A stretch of 64,000 nt of DNA, from contig NZ_QZWF01000003.1 of assembly GCF_004187715.1 (NCBI RefSeq), positions 682,001 to 746,000 on the forward strand, written 5' to 3'. The position numbers were made by a program, and so were the translations under genes. Position 1 is the stretch's first letter. Each line of letters begins with the position of its first letter. The DNA comes from Streptomyces sp. F001. Its GTDB lineage: Bacteria; Actinomycetota; Actinomycetes; Streptomycetales; Streptomycetaceae. Shown here one piece after another: positions 35,448 through 44,185 of this stretch. The notes beneath the pieces are model-generated. The model was not told the DNA's origin, did not search any database, and worked only from the letters and a program-made list of their open reading frames with translations.

Positions 35448-36719
35448 TCAGCGCCGCAGCGCTTCGACGGGCTGGATGCGGCTTGCGCGCCAGGACGGGT
35501 ACAGGCCGGCGAGCAGGCCGGTGGCGAGTCCGATGGCGGGGGCTGAGGCGAGGGTTGCGGGGTCGAGGACGGGGGTCCATTCGTTGTGGAGCGAGACGCC
35601 GACGACGGCTGCTGTGCCGAGTGACGTTCCGGCGATCCCTCCGACGAGGCCGAGGGCGGCGGATTCGGTCAGGAACTGCCAGGTGATGTGGCAGGCGCGG
35701 GCCCCGAGCGCGCGACGGAGTCCGATCTCGCTGATGCGTTCCATGACCGCGACCAGGGTGGTGTTGGCGATGCCGACTGCCCCGATGACGAGACAGACGA
35801 TCGACAACAGGAGAAACAGCTGTCCCAGGTCGCTACTAACGGCGTTGCGGAGAGCTTTGGGGTTCGGCGGCGGAATGGCGCGCAGGTACTCGGGGTGGTC
35901 GGGTCGCAGGGCCAGGGCGGCCTCGTGCGCGACCTGGGATGCGGCGCCCAGTTTCGTGGAGATGAGCATCTTGGCGCGCTCGTCCTGCGGCGGCCCCCAG
36001 ACCTGTTCCGCGGTGGTTCTGGGGACGATGATGGACAGGAGCAAGTCCGGCATGCGTTTGGTGTCGTCGAAGATGCCGATCACCGTGAAAGCGGTGTCGC
36101 CGATGAAGAGGGCGGGTTGTGTCCGGAGCGTGCTGATGCCCAGACGGGCAGCCGTTGAGGACCCGATCACGGCTACGGACTGGTTGTGTGCGTCGTGAAA
36201 TGTGTCGTAGCCGCGGCCTTGGACGAAGTGCGGCTTGGCTGCGGAGAGCACACCGGAGGAGGCTGCGATGACAGGAGTCTGGGACACGGCACCGTTGCCG
36301 TCGCCGACCGGGGAGGAGTGGACCGACTCGCCGGGGGCGAGGCGGACCTTCCAGTACACGCCGGCGGCCTCGACCCCGTTCACATGGGCCATCTTGCGGT
36401 CGGCGTCCTTGGGGAAGGCCAGCGGTACGCGATCCGCGTCGCGTCCGCCCGTGTCCTCCACGGTCACCTCGGTCGCGGTGAGCCGGTTGAAGCGGGTGTC
36501 GATCTGGGCTGCGGCGGTGCCCGTGAGGCCGAGTACTGCGATGAACGCGCCGACCCCCAGGATGGTCCCCAGGGACGTCAGGGCTGAGCGCGCAGGGCGT
36601 TGCAGGATGCCTGCCACGGCCTCGGACGCAAGGTCACTCAGCGAGAACCGTGAGCGGACGGAGGCGTGGTGACGGGCCACCGCACCAGGCACGTCCTTGC
36701 GGCGATGGCGGCTCAACAT
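35448..36719 (-). CDS. MacB/FtsX-type ABC transporter permease
   Basis: A 423-aa membrane protein. One helix lies near residue 45-70, then a large extracytoplasmic domain, then three helices in the C-terminal 130 residues with ERISEIGLRRALGA and a final RIQPVEALRR. This is the typical MacB/FtsX permease layout. Such permeases do not pump through the membrane in the usual way but transmit ATPase motion to the outer side. The ATG at 36719 overlaps the ATPase stop by seven bases. Partners are the ATPase and the HlyD-type adaptor encoded just upstream. Confidence 0.92.
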   Translation of the reverse strand: MLSRHRRKDVPGAVARHHASVRSRFSLSDLASEAVAGILQRPARSALTSLGTILGVGAFIAVLGLTGTAAAQIDTRFNRLTATEVTVEDTGGRDADRVPLAFPKDADRKMAHVNGVEAAGVYWKVRLAPGESVHSSPVGDGNGAVSQTPVIAASSGVLSAAKPHFVQGRGYDTFHDAHNQSVAVIGSSTAARLGISTLRTQPALFIGDTAFTVIGIFDDTKRMPDLLLSIIVPRTTAEQVWGPPQDERAKMLISTKLGAASQVAHEAALALRPDHPEYLRAIPPPNPKALRNAVSSDLGQLFLLLSIVCLVIGAVGIANTTLVAVMERISEIGLRRALGARACHITWQFLTESAALGLVGGIAGTSLGTAAVVGVSLHNEWTPVLDPATLASAPAIGLATGLLAGLYPSWRASRIQPVEALRR

Positions 36720-37426
36720 GGCACTGCCGCCTCGGTGTTGAGCGCCTCGGAGAGCACTCCGTCGCGGATGGTGATGATGCGCTGGCCCCGCTGGGCAACG
36801 TTGCCGTCGTGCGTGATGACCAGGATGGTCATGCCGTCCCTGTGCAGCTGGTCGAGAAGGTCGAGAATGGCGGCCGCGGTGTCGCTGTCAAGGTTGCCCG
36901 TGGGCTCGTCGCACAGCAGCAGCGCGGGTTCGGCGACCAAGGCTCGGGCGATCGCCACGCGCTGGCGCTCGCCACCGGACAGATGGGTCGGAAGAGCGTG
37001 GGCGCGATGGGCCAGCCCCACACGTGTCAGGACCTGGGCGGCCTTCTGCCGCCGGACGCGGCGTGGCGTCCGCTGGTAGACCATCGCGAGTTCGACGTTC
37101 TCCTGGGCGGTGCGGTGAGGCAGAAGGTGGAAGGACTGGAACACGAAGCCGATCTGCTGTCCCCGCAGAGCCGCCCGCCGACTGTCGTTCACCGTGGACG
37201 TGTCGATGCCGTTGAGCAGATAGCGGCCCCGCGTCGGGTTGTCGAGCAGGCCTAGGACATTGAGCAGACTGGACTTGCCCGAGCCCGAGGGGCCCACGAT
37301 GGTGACGAACTCGCCGTGCTCGATCCGCATATCGCAGGGATGCAGCGCGGTGAGCGGCGGCGGGCCGGGGTAGGTGAGCCCGAGATCCTCCAGAGTGATG
37401 ACCGCGGGGCGAGCGGGGTGCGCCAT
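36713..37426 (-). CDS. MacB/LolD-type ABC transporter ATPase
   Basis: A protein of about 237 aa with Walker A GPSGSGKSS, Q loop VFQSFHLLP, signature LSGGERQR, Walker B LLLCDEPTGNLD and H-loop ITHD. This matches the LolD/MacB-N group. The ATG at 37426 follows the adaptor stop by two bases; a TTG at 37432 would instead overlap it. It drives the permease encoded next. The operon context points to mechanotransmission or export of a small peptide or protein rather than nutrient uptake. Confidence 0.93.
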   Translation of the reverse strand: MAHPARPAVITLEDLGLTYPGPPPLTALHPCDMRIEHGEFVTIVGPSGSGKSSLLNVLGLLDNPTRGRYLLNGIDTSTVNDSRRAALRGQQIGFVFQSFHLLPHRTAQENVELAMVYQRTPRRVRRQKAAQVLTRVGLAHRAHALPTHLSGGERQRVAIARALVAEPALLLCDEPTGNLDSDTAAAILDLLDQLHRDGMTILVITHDGNVAQRGQRIITIRDGVLSEALNTEAAVPC

Positions 37427-37428
37427 GG

Positions 37429-38733
37429 TCAACTGCCCCCCGTCGAACCTGACGCGTCCACCCCGACTATGACGCGGTCACCCACAGCCAGGCCATCGCG
37501 TTCTGCCGGAGTGACCTGCACGTAGCCATCCGCCGTCATCCCGGTGTCGACCACTACCCGGCGCTCTTGCTCTCCCCGACGCACCGTGACGGTGGTCTGC
37601 CCGTCCTCTCCGGCGGAGACCGCTGAGGCCGGGACCGCCAGGACCGCCTTCCCGGAGGACGCGGCGGTGATGGTGAGCCGGACATCCTCGCCTGCCAGGG
37701 CGGCAGGCAGCCCGCCGGAAGGCTTGATCTTCACCGCGTAGGTGTCGCTGCCGGACTGGGCGGCAGACTCGGCATCCTTCTGCGGCTCGGAGGGCTTGGC
37801 CGCTACCGATTCGACCGTGCCGGTGGCACGGTCGCCGGTCACCTCGGAGGCTATGGACACCTTCTGCCCCGGCTTCACCAGCCCCTTGGCGTCCGCGCTC
37901 ACCGAGCCGTTGACGATGAGGTCCCCAGCCAAGATGGAGACGAGGTCACCCGACGCCTCGTCCCCCACGTGAGCCGATACCTGTTCCACGTACGCCGGCT
38001 CGGCACGGACGTAGGTGATCTCCGACATCGGAACTATCGTGTGAGACTGGGCTGTTGACGTCTCATCCGGGACATCGCCCGTTTCCGTCTCACCTGTCGG
38101 GGCGCTCTCCTTCGGCGTCGCTACAGGGTCACCCTGTTCCGTTGCGGGAGTGAACTCATGGGCCTGGTAGAAGAGTTCGACCGCACGCTCGGTTCCTGAG
38201 CCGAAGGCTCCGGCGGGGTCGCTGCCCGAGGTATAGCCGAGTTCGCCCAGGGCCTTCTGCAGCTGGGCTACGTCCTCTCCGGTGCTGCCGGGCTTGAGAT
38301 CCCGATAGGCCGGAACCTCCCCCTTGAGGACAAACACCGGGCGGCCGGAGACCTCCAGCAACAGCTGCCCCATGCGCAGGGGACTACCTGTTTTGACGGC
38401 CACCTTGGTCACGATCGAACGGCCGGCGTCCTTCTCCCCCATGCCCTCTCCCGACACGTCGATCTGCTGCGAGGCAGCGACCTTGCCACGGGTGATGACC
38501 GTCTCGGAGAGGACCTTCTTCTGGACCGCAGCAGTCAGAACGCTGGTCGGCGGGGGGCGCGTGTCGGCGGCCGCCTGAGCCGGGGACTTGATGAAGGACG
38601 CAGCAGCCACGCCCGCCCCCGTCAGGACCACCGAGCCGACGACCACGAGGATCAGGGCCTGCCGCCGACGCTTCAGCCCGCCCTGCCGCCGACGCGTCCT
38701 GGCCCCCTCGACCGAGAGGTTCTCTTCAGTCAT
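37429..38733 (-). CDS. HlyD/MacA-like adaptor with peptidoglycan-binding domain
   Basis: A 434-aa protein. One N-terminal membrane helix is at about residues 26-48. A barrel-sandwich segment follows, interrupted by a PG_binding_1 domain (GSTGEDVAQLQKALGELGY, near residues 135-185). Then come a membrane-fusion-protein beta domain and a C-terminal domain ending in GLAVGDRVIVGV. Gram-positive exporters of the MacAB type use such adaptors, and the PG-binding insertion probably docks the assembly to the wall. The ATG at 38733 is set by its position eight bases after the lipoprotein stop; the open frame further upstream overlaps that gene. Confidence 0.88.
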   Translation of the reverse strand: MTEENLSVEGARTRRRQGGLKRRRQALILVVVGSVVLTGAGVAAASFIKSPAQAAADTRPPPTSVLTAAVQKKVLSETVITRGKVAASQQIDVSGEGMGEKDAGRSIVTKVAVKTGSPLRMGQLLLEVSGRPVFVLKGEVPAYRDLKPGSTGEDVAQLQKALGELGYTSGSDPAGAFGSGTERAVELFYQAHEFTPATEQGDPVATPKESAPTGETETGDVPDETSTAQSHTIVPMSEITYVRAEPAYVEQVSAHVGDEASGDLVSILAGDLIVNGSVSADAKGLVKPGQKVSIASEVTGDRATGTVESVAAKPSEPQKDAESAAQSGSDTYAVKIKPSGGLPAALAGEDVRLTITAASSGKAVLAVPASAVSAGEDGQTTVTVRRGEQERRVVVDTGMTADGYVQVTPAERDGLAVGDRVIVGVDASGSTGGS

Positions 38734-38741
38734 GAGACGCC

Positions 38742-39647
38742 CTACTCGCCCTTGACGATCTTCGAGGCGCTCCGCACCGCGGCGTCGATCTTCTTCCGCT
38801 CCGCCGAGAGCTCCTCGGCGTGATCCTCGATGGCACTCTTCTGCAACGCCGACTCGGCCTGGAACCAGATCCACGCCACATTGGTCTTCTGACGGCACGT
38901 GATGTCCGCTGTGGCAGTCGAGATCTCCTCTGAACTCACCTCGGTGCCACTGAACTTGGAGTCGTCGCTCGCATCCAACGGCTGCTTGTAGTTGTATCCG
39001 CTGCGCTTCATGCACGCCGACCAGTCCGCGAACGCCTTGACGACCTTGGGATCTTCCTTGGACTTCACAAATGCCGCATTCGCCAGCTCAAGGGCCGCGC
39101 GTGCCTGTATCGCGTCAGCGTCGATCTCCCTGTTCGCCGCGCCCACGCAGCCGTCCTCGGGAACCTTCTTGCCGTCGACCTCTTGAATTCCGCCGTTCAG
39201 GGCCTGTGCGTCCGGTCCATCGGCCGTCGTGCCATCGACAGCGCCCTTGTCGACCGCAGCGTCATAGGCTTCCTGCTCCTTGGCGTCAGCCTTGTACCCC
39301 CGCTGCTCGGCCAGCGCCATGTCATGAATGCCATAACGCCAATCGGTCAGAGTCTTCGGCCCGACCCTGGGTAGATCAGGCGCGGGAGTCCATTCGAACC
39401 CAAAACCTTTCATGCAGTCGCTGATCAAAATCTTCTTTGCCTGCGACAGCTGACCCTGTTCCTGATCCGTCGGCAGGTACGTCTGGATAGGCAGAACCCA
39501 GCTCTGCGGGTCCTTCGAGTCGAACGACTCGGATTGACCCTCATTATCCGGTGTCGAGGAACACCCGGCGAGCATGAAGGTCGCTGCGGCTGCCGCCATG
39601 GCAACAGCAGTCGAGCCTGATGAGCGAAACTTGCGAAGAGACGGCAT
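38742..39647 (-). CDS. Lipoprotein of the exporter cluster
   Basis: A 301-aa lipoprotein with lipobox LAGC near residue 29 and a mostly helical, charged mature part. It contains three scattered Cys in SDCMKGFGF, EDGCVGA and SACMKRSGY segments. Similar lipoproteins lie next to PG-binding adaptor/MacB-type operons in Streptomyces. It may be an accessory binding or gating subunit. It is co-directional with the adaptor gene, eight bases apart, and 74 bp downstream of the small secreted protein gene. Confidence 0.78.
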   Translation of the reverse strand: MPSLRKFRSSGSTAVAMAAAAATFMLAGCSSTPDNEGQSESFDSKDPQSWVLPIQTYLPTDQEQGQLSQAKKILISDCMKGFGFEWTPAPDLPRVGPKTLTDWRYGIHDMALAEQRGYKADAKEQEAYDAAVDKGAVDGTTADGPDAQALNGGIQEVDGKKVPEDGCVGAANREIDADAIQARAALELANAAFVKSKEDPKVVKAFADWSACMKRSGYNYKQPLDASDDSKFSGTEVSSEEISTATADITCRQKTNVAWIWFQAESALQKSAIEDHAEELSAERKKIDAAVRSASKIVKGE

Positions 39648-39721
39648 GGGGGGCTTTCCGTGGTCGGTAGAAAAAGAGCCAGCCGGGGCGCCCGCTCGTC
39701 AATCGCGAGCGCCCCTGTCGG

Positions 39722-40171
39722 TCAGCTCTGCCAGTTGAACGAAGCGTTTTCGTTGTACGTGGCTTCCAGCTGGTTCACCGTGCCCCAGATGTAGTCGGCC
39801 GCACCCTTGTAACCGCTGTTGTAGTAGAGAACCCCGGTGTAAGTGGCGTGGCTGTTACGCGCGGACGCGGCATTGTTCTTCACGCGCTGGCCACTGCCGC
39901 TGCTTCTGAATCCGCAGTACGTGAGCGGGCTGTAGCCCGTGCCGTCCTGGACGGAGTCGAAGTCGTAAACGGCGTAGCCGATATTCCGGTAGTCGCCAGC
40001 AAGGTTCGAGTTGTAGAAGATGCGGAACTTGAACGTGTTCGACGATTCGTAGTTGCAGCCGAACCAATAGTTGTTGTAGTCCCCGCTCGCTGCCGACGCC
40101 GGCGTTGTCATGCCAGCCCCCATAGCTGCTGCCATCGCAATGGCCATTACCGACTTCTTGAGGTGACGCAC
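39722..40171 (-). CDS. Small secreted protein, crystallin/peptidase-inhibitor I36-like
   Basis: A 149-aa exported protein. The GTG at 40171 follows GGGAGGGC. A Sec signal ends near TTPASAAS. The mature part of about 120 residues is rich in Tyr and Asn, with VKNNAASARNSHATYTGVLYY and NENASFNWQS. Such double-motif sequences resemble the Streptomyces I36 inhibitor/beta-gamma-crystallin-like proteins, though the match is from motif memory. It contains two Cys. It leads the exporter cluster and could be its substrate, a secreted effector or an inhibitor. Confidence 0.65.
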   Translation of the reverse strand: MRHLKKSVMAIAMAAAMGAGMTTPASAASGDYNNYWFGCNYESSNTFKFRIFYNSNLAGDYRNIGYAVYDFDSVQDGTGYSPLTYCGFRSSGSGQRVKNNAASARNSHATYTGVLYYNSGYKGAADYIWGTVNQLEATYNENASFNWQS

Positions 40172-41002
40172 TTTGCCCTCCCCTTGGTTTTTGCGCATAC
40201 AGGGATGTGCGGGTCCCCACCCTGGATCTAGAAACCGCAGACCCAGAATGCGCCTGTGATTACTGATACAGACCGTAGTACACACACAGGTTCGATGTTT
40301 TTCAAGAGGTAATAAATCACCCACCGTTGACGAACGTTTCGAGATCGTTACGCAGTGTCGTACAACCTTTGGTGAGTTGCTGACGCGACGTCACGTGGAC
40401 GGTGAATGCAAAGCCCAAGAAAGAGACCTCAAGGATTTTGAATCGGGCATCAGGTGGATCTTGCCGCTTCTGGGGGCAAGGCAGGTCAACGGGTGGAGCG
40501 ATTCACGGGCGTTGCACGAGGCGAGCGCCCCGTGCGGCTCGGAGGTTACGATTAGGAAACGATGAGTGACGTGGCCTTGGCTGGGTGAATCCGCCTGAGA
40601 ATGGGCGCCGGCATCGCTCCCGCGGCTGCGAAGGCCGCTTCGCCGGCGCACCGTGCGGGGCCGATGGCCAGTCACGGCACACCAAGGCGCCACGCGTTGA
40701 CACGCGGCCCGACGGGAGGGCCGGATTCCTGATCGTCCCCGTGCCGGGAGGTGCGGGCGCAACGCTGTCAACGGGAAGTGGCCCGATTCGGGGCACAGGA
40801 CAGGTGCCGTTGGCGGGCTGAACAGTGACGACAGGGAGGTGCATCGCGCAACTCCGGCACGGTTCAGCAGATTCGGGCCCTGAGTCTCAGTGGGGCTTGG
40901 AGCCCGCCAAGGAAGCGGCGTGGCGTCGCCGGATCTCGAACATCGTCGCCACGTCGTCGACATGGCGGTCGGTGGTCCGCCGGCTGGGCCACCCGGGGTC
41001 CG
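40172..41002. other. Long gap, promoter region of the exporter cluster
   Basis: About 830 bp. The first 200 bp upstream of the small secreted protein gene are lower in GC and should hold the operon promoter. The rest has open frames on both strands but none that I recognise. The stretch 40900-41150 encodes a hydrophobic segment (VILGFWVGGAVAMVLGG) in one frame, without other support. Confidence 0.4.
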
Positions 41003-41099
41003 TCATCTTGGGATTCTGGGTGGGTGGTGCCGTTGCGATGGTGCTTGGCGGCGATTGCAACTGCAGAGAGGCTTGTGAACATGCCCGGAGACTCGGCCG

Positions 41100-41385
41100 C
41101 AGGCGGGTGAGGTCGGTTCGTCGCGCATCGCCGCATACCGGCCGATGAGCTCTGGGTCTTCCAGGGCGGTGGTGACCTCGTTGCGCAGCCGCTCCAGATA
41201 GATCACCTGCGCGGCGCCGGTCGCGTTTACGGGCAGGTCTTCGCGCAGGACTTCGTGTCGACGCAGGTCGTCAGCGAGCCAGGACAGGAGCTGGGCACCG
41301 GTGGCGGTCTGGACGCCGAAGGTGAGGTGGAGCGAGTGTCCGCCTTCGGAGGCGGCCACTGAGTGCCACCAGCCGCGCTCTCGCG
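41100..41385 (-). pseudogene. JmjC/cupin-4 oxygenase fragment
   Basis: The frame encodes GWWHSVAASEGGHSLHLTFGV and then LLSWLADDLRRHEV. This is the core strand and following helix of JmjC-like cupin-4 (ribosomal oxygenase type) proteins. The catalytic N-terminal half is absent: upstream sequence switches abruptly to a NACHT gene on the other strand at about 41380. The C-terminal end fades after DEPT. Confidence 0.65.
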
Positions 41386-42257
41386 CAAGAGCTGCTCACC
41401 CGCGAGCGCATCCTGCCCGTGCTGGATGGGTTCGATGAACTCCCTGAGTCCGTTCGCCCCCTGGCGATGCGCCGTCTCAACGCGGAGCTCGACCAGAGCA
41501 CCCCGCTGCTGCTCACCAGCCGGACCGAGGAGTACGCCGACGTCGTCGATTCGACCGACGCGCTAACCGGATCCACCGTCGTGGAGCTGCTGCCCGTCGC
41601 ACTCGACACCGCCTGCGCTTATCTGGCCACCGCGGCACCGCCGTTGCGCACTGCCGAGGGTGAACTGGCCACCGTGTGGGCGCCGGTGCTGGACCGACTG
41701 CGCTGCGATCCCGAAGGCACACCGGCCGCCGCATTGCGCTCCGTGCTCAGCTCGCCTCTGATGGTGGCCATGGCGCGTGCGGTGTGCGACGGCTCGCGCG
41801 ACGACCCGCGGCGACACCCGAACCACCTGTTCGACGAGCGGTTCCGTACACAGGGGCAGATCGAACAGCATCTGCTCGACGCCTACATTCCAGCCGTCTA
41901 CGGCCCCGCCTCCGGCTCCGGCTGGACCGCTGGGCAAGCGCAGAAGTGGCTGAGCCGCCTGGCCCGGCACACCTGGGACGAGGGCGACGGCGTCATTGCC
42001 TAGTGGCGCCTGGAAGCCGCAGCCCTCCGGGCCGTACGGGTGCTCATTCCAGCCCTGGTCTCTGTTCTCGGCGCGTGGATCGTGCTGACCGCGCTGTTCG
42101 CGAGCCTGAACTCGAAGGTATACGCGGGGTTCTGGGACACCGGCGCGCCTCAGTATTTCCTGGTCGTGAAGTTCCCCTGGGCGGTCGGATTCGCTGTGGG
42201 CATCGTCATGCTGTCCCAGGACACGCCGGACGCGACCGGGCACCGCAGGCCATGGTT
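41371..42257 (+). pseudogene. NACHT-type STAND NTPase fragment with premature stop
   Basis: The frame opens without a start codon at the JmjC junction and encodes ERILPVLDGFDELPESVRP, the Walker B/sensor region of NACHT NTPases. HLLDAYIPAVYG and WLSRLARHTW follow. A TAG at 42001 interrupts what should read AWWRLEAAA; the frame then continues through several hydrophobic segments to about 42257. There the sequence meets an att-core fragment and ends. Walker A and the N-terminal effector domain are missing. NACHT proteins often serve in defence or regulation. Confidence 0.75.
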
Positions 42258-42401
42258 CCTCTTGGGAAGCGACGGCGCTTGGGCGAGCCCTGCAGCTCTG
42301 ACCTGTGGGGATGCCTTCTCCCAGCGGAGGCCGTGTGTGCCGGGAGATACTGCTGTTGACCGTGGTTCTCCGCTCTTAAGGGCACGTGGAGGGCACGGAG
42401 T
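42258..42401. repeat. Att core fragment and arm block, copy E, without tRNA half
   Basis: Begins exactly at CTTGGGAAGCGACGGCGCTT, the anticodon-loop end shared with copy H. It continues through a variable spacer to the arm block CTGTTGACCGTGGTT with two GGGCACG repeats (42351-42401). The tRNA half that precedes the core in other copies is replaced by the NACHT fragment. It is a clean crossover junction. Confidence 0.75.
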
Positions 42402-42813
42402 CGGGGAAGGAAGCGGAGCCGCGGTAGTGCGGCTCTAACGGCCAGTCGATTACCAGCTGAGCTCGGGCCGCCTCGTATTCCGCCTCTACCTGCTCGGCTA
42501 TGCGTGCTGCACGGCGATAGGCGACGTACAGCGTGCGGGTGAAGTCGAATGCTTCCGCTATGAACTCCGGCTGGTATGCGGCTGCTCGCACGGCGTCTCG
42601 CGTTACCGGCTCCCGTGCCCCGTAGTGCTTGCTGATCTCCGGCGCTGCCATGCAGGCGCGCACCGCGATGCCATACAGCTTCTCGTCGCCGTCGTGGTCC
42701 CACGTCCACCGCGACTGTTCCGGCCCTAAGTGATGGAACACGCTCACCCCCGATAGCACCCCAACGTGCTTGCCATGTCCGCGCAGACACAGCGTGGAAA
42801 CCTGGACAGCCAC
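42376..42813 (-). CDS. Hypothetical protein ending in the att arm block
   Basis: A possible 145-aa protein from the GTG at 42813, with a helical C-terminal half (AFDFTRTLYVAYRRAARIAEQVEAE) and WPLEPHYRG near the end. The frame is open for another 75 codons upstream, but that part lacks coding character. The 3' end reads into the arm block, as expected for a gene that lay next to attP in an integrated element. I do not recognise the family. Confidence rests on amino-acid composition only. Confidence 0.4.
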   Translation of the reverse strand: MAVQVSTLCLRGHGKHVGVLSGVSVFHHLGPEQSRWTWDHDGDEKLYGIAVRACMAAPEISKHYGAREPVTRDAVRAAAYQPEFIAEAFDFTRTLYVAYRRAARIAEQVEAEYEAARAQLVIDWPLEPHYRGSASFPDSVPSTCP

Positions 42814-43141
42814 GTTTGTCCAAATCCGCGCAGGTCGCGGGGGAGACCGGCTCAAGGCGTCAGGCACGCCCGGTTTGTGGGCGAAGGGTTCGTGACTGGT
42901 TGCCCCAAACACGCTTCCCAAATGTTCGTCTGGGGGTACGAGGATGTGCGGGAGCGTCCTGACCTGCGGTGCGGCATGGACGGGCGGGGTTTCTGAACGG
43001 GGGTGAACGCCGGTGAATGCAACCAGAACTGCAACCACGGAGCAGCGTGTTCTGCCTGTTCAACGCCCCAGTGGGAGACCACGGGGGTGACGTGCGTGAT
43101 CCCCATGCCTGGGTGTGCTGTGCTCGCGTATCGTCCCTCGG

Positions 43142-44185
43142 GTGACTGACGCGACCGTGGCTGACCGGACTGACATTCCGGGCAGAGTTCTCGCCCGGCT
43201 GGCCGACGCCTTCGGTGTTGGAGAGGTACGGGGGCCCCGCTACCTCGCGGACGGGCTGATGAACGTGAACTGGAAGGTGGACACTCCGGCCGGGGCGTTC
43301 GCCCTCAAGCGGGTCACCGACGTGCCCCGGGACCGGCTGAGCCGCAACCTTGGCATCCTTGCCCCGCTTGCCGAAGACGGCATTCCTGTCAGTGCTCCGG
43401 TCATGACCACGGCCGGCTCCCTGGTCGCTGAGGTTGCCGGCGGCGTGTGGTGCCTGTTCCCGTGGGCGGCAGGTGCCCACGTCCGGGGTATCGACCTCAG
43501 CCTGAGTCAGGCGGCCTCGCTGGGCACCCACCTGGGGCGCCTGCATGTGAGCCTGGGCCGGGTCTGCGGTCGGGGGCTGCTGCCTGTCGTGCCCGATGCG
43601 GTTTCGGCGGACGTCACGCTGCCGGAGAGGGCCGTCGAGAAGTCCCATCGGCTGTCCGAGGCAGTAGCCGCCAAAGGGATCGGCAGTGCCTTCGACGCGG
43701 CGACCTCCGTCGCTCTCGATCACCGTCGGGCACTGATCACCAAGCACGCTGATCTCCGTCCGCGGCACGCGACCGCTGAAGGCACCCATGGGTGGACGCA
43801 CGGTGACTTCCAGTACCGGAACCTGCTGTGGGAGGGCGAGGAGCTTGCCGCCGTCCTGGACTGGGATCGCGTTGGCGTGCGCCCCTACGCCGAAGAGGTC
43901 GCCCGGACGGCGCAGGTGCAGTTCGGGGTGGACGGGGTGTTCGACCTCGACCGTGTCTCGGCGTTCGTCGGCGGCTACCGGACCGTGGTGCCGTTGGAAG
44001 CTACCGCGCTCGTGGACGGTGTCCGCAGGCTGTGGTGGAAGCGGATGACGGACTTCTGGCAGCTGGAGTTCCACTACGACCGCGGTGACTTCTCCTGCGA
44101 TGAGCTGTTCACCGCGGACGAGGCGCTGCTGCACTGGTGGACCGACCGGCTCGATCAGGTCGAGGACGCGTTCGCCGCCGGGTAG
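43142..44185 (+). CDS. Aminoglycoside-phosphotransferase-like kinase (APH fold)
   Basis: A protein of about 347 aa. The N-terminal lobe has LMNVNWKVDTPAGAFALKRV (nucleotide loop and Lys). The C-terminal lobe has THGDFQYRNLL (Brenner catalytic loop) and VLDWDRVG (metal-binding Asp). This is the APH/homoserine kinase/choline kinase fold. The GTG at 43142 is used; an in-frame start at 43115 gives a hydrophobic extension with no other support. Its 3' end overlaps the convergent GT4 gene by 31 bp. In this setting it probably phosphorylates a sugar or amino-sugar intermediate rather than giving drug resistance. Confidence 0.85.
   Translation: MTDATVADRTDIPGRVLARLADAFGVGEVRGPRYLADGLMNVNWKVDTPAGAFALKRVTDVPRDRLSRNLGILAPLAEDGIPVSAPVMTTAGSLVAEVAGGVWCLFPWAAGAHVRGIDLSLSQAASLGTHLGRLHVSLGRVCGRGLLPVVPDAVSADVTLPERAVEKSHRLSEAVAAKGIGSAFDAATSVALDHRRALITKHADLRPRHATAEGTHGWTHGDFQYRNLLWEGEELAAVLDWDRVGVRPYAEEVARTAQVQFGVDGVFDLDRVSAFVGGYRTVVPLEATALVDGVRRLWWKRMTDFWQLEFHYDRGDFSCDELFTADEALLHWWTDRLDQVEDAFAAG

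Noticed and set aside
40825..41148. Small plus-strand membrane protein
   Set aside because: One hydrophobic stretch only, no start support, and overlap with the JmjC remnant.
43142..44185. Antibiotic-resistance aminoglycoside phosphotransferase
   Set aside because: The fold is present, but context and sequence point to a sugar or metabolite kinase; no specific resistance family is recognised.
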